Part shown: positions 4,408 through 6,862 of the stretch, piece after piece | Layout: each line of letters begins with the position of its first letter | How positions within the stretch are numbered: the stretch's first letter is position 1 | Source of the DNA: Coriobacteriales bacterium | GTDB taxonomy: Bacteria > Actinomycetota > Coriobacteriia > Coriobacteriales > QAMH01 | Length of the DNA: 6,862 nt | Assembly: GCA_024408695.1 (NCBI GenBank) | Contig: JAKSUU010000054.1 | Location: 1-6,862 of the forward strand | Reading direction: 5' to 3' | Notes under the pieces: model-generated | Databases searched by the model: none | Seen by the model: the letters and a program-made list of their open reading frames with translations, nothing else | Told to the model about the DNA's origin: nothing | Program-made: the position numbers and the translations under genes

Positions 4408-6744
4408 ATGAATTTTGCAAAAGATAGAAAGTGCAGTACTAATAAAAATCAAACATTTCCAATTTTTTTTGTTGCATTCTCTTTAATTCTCTTATTTCTT
4501 GCAACAAGTTTATATTTTTTGCTTAGCAGTGTGAATATTGCTCATAGCAAGCCAGTTCTTGGCGAGCAGGCACAAAGTATTGTTGATGGTTTTGAATTAC
4601 AGGCGCAGCACCGGGTTGAAACTGGAGACAAAGTTGCGGTGAATGCGACTACATGTGAAGTTGTTGATGATTTGGTTGCTGATGCAAATAACTTGAACAC
4701 ATATTCAAACGCCCAGTTAGACGAAACTTTTCCAGCAACTTTTGACCTTCGCAATGCAGATCTTGACGGTACAGGTTCCACAAAAAATTATGTCCCAAGT
4801 GTAAAATTTCAAAACCCGTGGGGAACATGCTGGGCATTTGCAGGAATTGCCGCAAGTGAAATTAGCATTCTTACAAAAAAGCGCCAAGCAGCAATTGTAA
4901 CTGGCAGCGATGGTAATCCCCACGATGCAATTGATTTAAGTGAACATCATCTTGCTTGGTTTAATTACACACCAATGACTGCGCAAGAAAACCCTGCTCA
5001 AGCAGGAGAAGGTGCGTATAGCCAAGCAGAAGCAAATGCCACTGGTGAATTCGCAAAAAGTCAACGTATGAATACAGGTGGTGTAAATATGTCTATCACC
5101 TCACAATTTGCTATGGGCATAAGCGCAATTAATGAGCCAGATTTTTATGACTCAAACCTTGACCCATTGTCTAAACAACTTCTATACAGAGGCAAAAATG
5201 GTACCATACAGACTAGAGCTAAAGGCGACTGCTACAGTGCGCAAGATGACTGGTCAATAGATACAAGCCAACGTTTTAAGCAAGATTATGCGCTTCTCGA
5301 TGGTACGCATTTTCCTGATATTGCAAAATTTGATGCTTCTGGCAATTTAGATTTAACACATGTTCAAGAAATCACAAATATCATAAAGGGGTATTTAATG
5401 CAGGGCTATGCCGTGTCTATTGGTTTTTGTGCAGATAATTATTCTCCGGGTGCTACAAATCGTTATCCTCGTTATATCAATACAACTAATTCATCGAGTT
5501 GGGCGCATTATACTTATGAGAAAAAGCAAGCCAATCATTCTGTTACAATCGTTGGTTGGGACGACAATTATGCCACCAGCAATTTTTTGAGTGAAGTTGT
5601 GCGATTGGATGCAAGTGGCAATCCTGTGACTGATCCAGGTACAGGACAGCCAATTATGGACCCTGTTGCGCAACCTCCATTGGCTGGCGCTTGGATTATC
5701 AAAAACAGTTGGGGTGGCGTTGACAGCATTGGCCAGGGCTTAAACAAAAACCAATGGGGCGAAGATAACAAGGGATATTTTCATCTTAGTTATTATGACA
5801 AATCGTTATGTGATGAAGAAGCTTATGATTTTGATGTAGAAAAATCAGTGGCTGAGCACGGCAGTATAATTACTCAGCATGATTATATGCCTTGCGAGCA
5901 AAATCGTGCAATTTCTACAGCAGATTTATGTACAAGTGCAAATGTCTTTACTTCATCTCAATCTCAAACAATTGCAGAAATTGGTGCTATGACCAGCGAA
6001 GTTAACGAAAATGTAACTTATAGTTTGTATCGTTTGCAAAGTGCGACACAGCGCATCGACGAGGGCGAACTTTTGTGGTCTACAAATAGAACCGAACAAT
6101 ACGCTGGTTTTCATCGAATTGCGCTTGACCAGGCTTATCAGTTTAACAAGGGTGAAGTTTTTGCGATAACGGCAACTCAGCTTACCGATACTGGATATTT
6201 GGTTGGTGTTACTGCCGACTATAACAAAGCAGGCTACGACGCTAATCTTACAGGGGATCAATATTTTGTAAAGGGTGTTGTAAACCCAGGTGAGAGCTTT
6301 GTATATACAAGTTCTGATGATACTTGGACAGATTGGGTTGTGCTTAAGCAAGAACTTGAAACCTCCACTGGCGAATCCAAATATTTTTCGTTTGATAATT
6401 TTTCATTGAAGGCTTATGGTGTGCCAAGTCCTGTAGATATCGCAGCTGCAACAGTTACGGTTGAGGAGCCTTATATTTTGTATGATGGCCAGGAACACAG
6501 CCCTGCAGTTAGCGTTGAGTTAAATGGCATACAACTTGTAGAAGGCGAAGACTATGTACTAAGTGGTGATGTTTCTATGGTTGATCCTGGAGACTATATT
6601 GCAACGGTCGAGGCTTGTGGCGATAGCTATTACGGAAGCGTTAATGCAGATTGGAGCATTGTAGAAAACCTTGCAGGTGCGGCTACCGATACAGGGGACA
6701 GGACGATTTTAGATTTTCTATTTAGCCTTTTTACTTTTAATTAG
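4408..6744 (+). CDS. Exported papain-family (C1A) cysteine peptidase with lectin-like and Ig-like domains
   Basis: This is a 778-residue exported peptidase that probably cleaves peptides at the cell surface or outside. The N-terminus has Lys/Arg residues, then a hydrophobic span (about 18-40) and a possible signal peptidase site after A-H-S (residue 47); it could also remain as an anchor. A short segment (48-105) without an obvious papain propeptide leads to the catalytic domain. Visible active-site residues are Q135 in K-F-Q-N-P-W-G-T, C141 in G-T-C-W-A-F, H377 in A-N-H-S-V-T-I-V-G-W-D, and N433 in I-I-K-N-S-W-G-G. All four are present, so it should be active. A Gly/Pro/Asp-rich insert (about 399-426) separates His from Asn more widely than in papain. 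Residues about 500-670 look like the lectin-like domain found after bacterial papain domains, and 678-753 (Y-D-G near 692-694) like an Ig-like/MBG repeat, so binding to glycans or surfaces is plausible. The tail (759-778) has TGD and a hydrophobic end but no LPxTG or basic tail. The ATG has TGAGG at 4398-4402. Confidence 0.93.
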   Translation: MNFAKDRKCSTNKNQTFPIFFVAFSLILLFLATSLYFLLSSVNIAHSKPVLGEQAQSIVDGFELQAQHRVETGDKVAVNATTCEVVDDLVADANNLNTYSNAQLDETFPATFDLRNADLDGTGSTKNYVPSVKFQNPWGTCWAFAGIAASEISILTKKRQAAIVTGSDGNPHDAIDLSEHHLAWFNYTPMTAQENPAQAGEGAYSQAEANATGEFAKSQRMNTGGVNMSITSQFAMGISAINEPDFYDSNLDPLSKQLLYRGKNGTIQTRAKGDCYSAQDDWSIDTSQRFKQDYALLDGTHFPDIAKFDASGNLDLTHVQEITNIIKGYLMQGYAVSIGFCADNYSPGATNRYPRYINTTNSSSWAHYTYEKKQANHSVTIVGWDDNYATSNFLSEVVRLDASGNPVTDPGTGQPIMDPVAQPPLAGAWIIKNSWGGVDSIGQGLNKNQWGEDNKGYFHLSYYDKSLCDEEAYDFDVEKSVAEHGSIITQHDYMPCEQNRAISTADLCTSANVFTSSQSQTIAEIGAMTSEVNENVTYSLYRLQSATQRIDEGELLWSTNRTEQYAGFHRIALDQAYQFNKGEVFAITATQLTDTGYLVGVTADYNKAGYDANLTGDQYFVKGVVNPGESFVYTSSDDTWTDWVVLKQELETSTGESKYFSFDNFSLKAYGVPSPVDIAAATVTVEEPYILYDGQEHSPAVSVELNGIQLVEGEDYVLSGDVSMVDPGDYIATVEACGDSYYGSVNADWSIVENLAGAATDTGDRTILDFLFSLFTFN

Positions 6745-6770
6745 TGAAGAAATTGTGAAGAAATTGTGAA
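6744..6770. repeat. Three GTGAA elements in 11-base tandem spacing
   Basis: The 11-base unit GTGAAGAAATT occurs at 6744-6754 and again, exactly, at 6755-6765. A third GTGAA begins at 6766 and the match then ends. The first unit overlaps the final base of the peptidase stop codon. A period of 11 bases puts the elements on one face of the helix, as in sites of OmpR/PhoB-type regulators. A promoter lies about 50 bases downstream. Slippage in AT-rich DNA is the plain alternative. Confidence 0.6.
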
Positions 6771-6777
6771 TTTTTTC
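6757..6777 (+). terminator. Weak AT-rich hairpin after the peptidase gene
   Basis: GAAGAAATT (6757-6765) can pair with AATTTTTTC (6769-6777), giving a nine-pair stem that includes one G-T pair and a three-base loop. The T-run lies inside the 3' arm, not after it, and the stem has only one G-C pair. It is a poor intrinsic terminator, but it is the only candidate before the next promoter. Confidence 0.25.
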
Positions 6778-6818
6778 CTGCTTGAATTTAGCATTATATT
6801 TTTTCAATAAACTTTTAT

Positions 6819-6846
6819 TTGCCCAAATCAAATGTATTTGTATAAT
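6819..6846 (+). promoter_or_regulatory. Promoter pointing out of the window
   Basis: TTGCCC (6819-6824, four of six matches to the -35 consensus) is 16 bases before a perfect TATAAT (6841-6846). Transcription would start near the right edge, so the gene it serves lies mostly or wholly outside. ATG codons at 6845 and 6855 have no ribosome site in front of them, so I do not call a gene there. Confidence 0.5.
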
Positions 6847-6862
6847 GAAACTTTATGAAAAG

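Noticed and set aside
4542..4923. Overlapping antisense frames opposite the start of the peptidase
   Set aside because: Three mutually overlapping short frames opposite the papain Cys motif cannot all be genes, and none shows recognisable features.
5953..6351. Antisense open frame of 132 codons opposite the lectin-like domain
   Set aside because: It has no ribosome site or family resemblance, and the + strand reading is a continuous multi-domain protein with an intact active site.
6845..6862. Start of another gene at the right edge (ATG at 6845 or 6855)
   Set aside because: Only six or fewer codons are visible, no ribosome site precedes either ATG, and the first overlaps the -10 box.

Overview
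The window carries six intact protein genes, all on the + strand, and no RNA genes, insertion sequences or CRISPR arrays that I can see. Compact spacing, purine-rich Shine-Dalgarno sites and two TTG starts show that it is bacterial. The last gene is a secreted papain-type peptidase with a lectin-like domain and an Ig-like repeat. I associate that layout with anaerobic host-associated Gram-positives, including Coriobacteriia of the Atopobium/Olsenella type and Clostridia. This placement is an inference from one protein and is weak.

Left block (1-4297): five genes run in one direction with small gaps (a 4-base overlap, then 51, 51 and 20 bases), behind an extended -10 promoter at 17-25. They are probably one operon. 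In order they are: an unrecognised Cys/His-containing protein (55-765); a PPP-type metallophosphoesterase (762-1403); an unrecognised 525-residue protein with a Sel1-like stretch (1455-3032); a second PPP-type metallophosphoesterase, about 57% identical to the first (3084-3758); and a third, distantly related metallophosphoesterase of the COG4186 type (3779-4297). The two PPP-like paralogues keep all metal-ligand motifs at identical residue numbers. Both have lost the Asp-Arg of the GDxxDRG signature. The first also appears to have lost nine C-terminal residues through a TGG-to-TAG change, because the remnant is still readable after its stop.

Right block (4298-6862): a 110-base gap with a TATAAT box leads into the 778-residue exported cysteine peptidase (4408-6744). 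This gene is richer in G+C than the left block (roughly 40-45% against about 30% in lines sampled by eye). After it come three 11-base-spaced GTGAA elements and a promoter with a perfect TATAAT, pointing out of the window.

How the genes may work together: three hydrolases of one superfamily interleaved with two unknown proteins suggest a dedicated dephosphorylation or phosphodiester-cleaving module whose substrate cannot be read from sequence. The peptidase looks like an independent surface or secreted gene. If the window holds something undescribed, the five-gene phosphatase cassette is the candidate.
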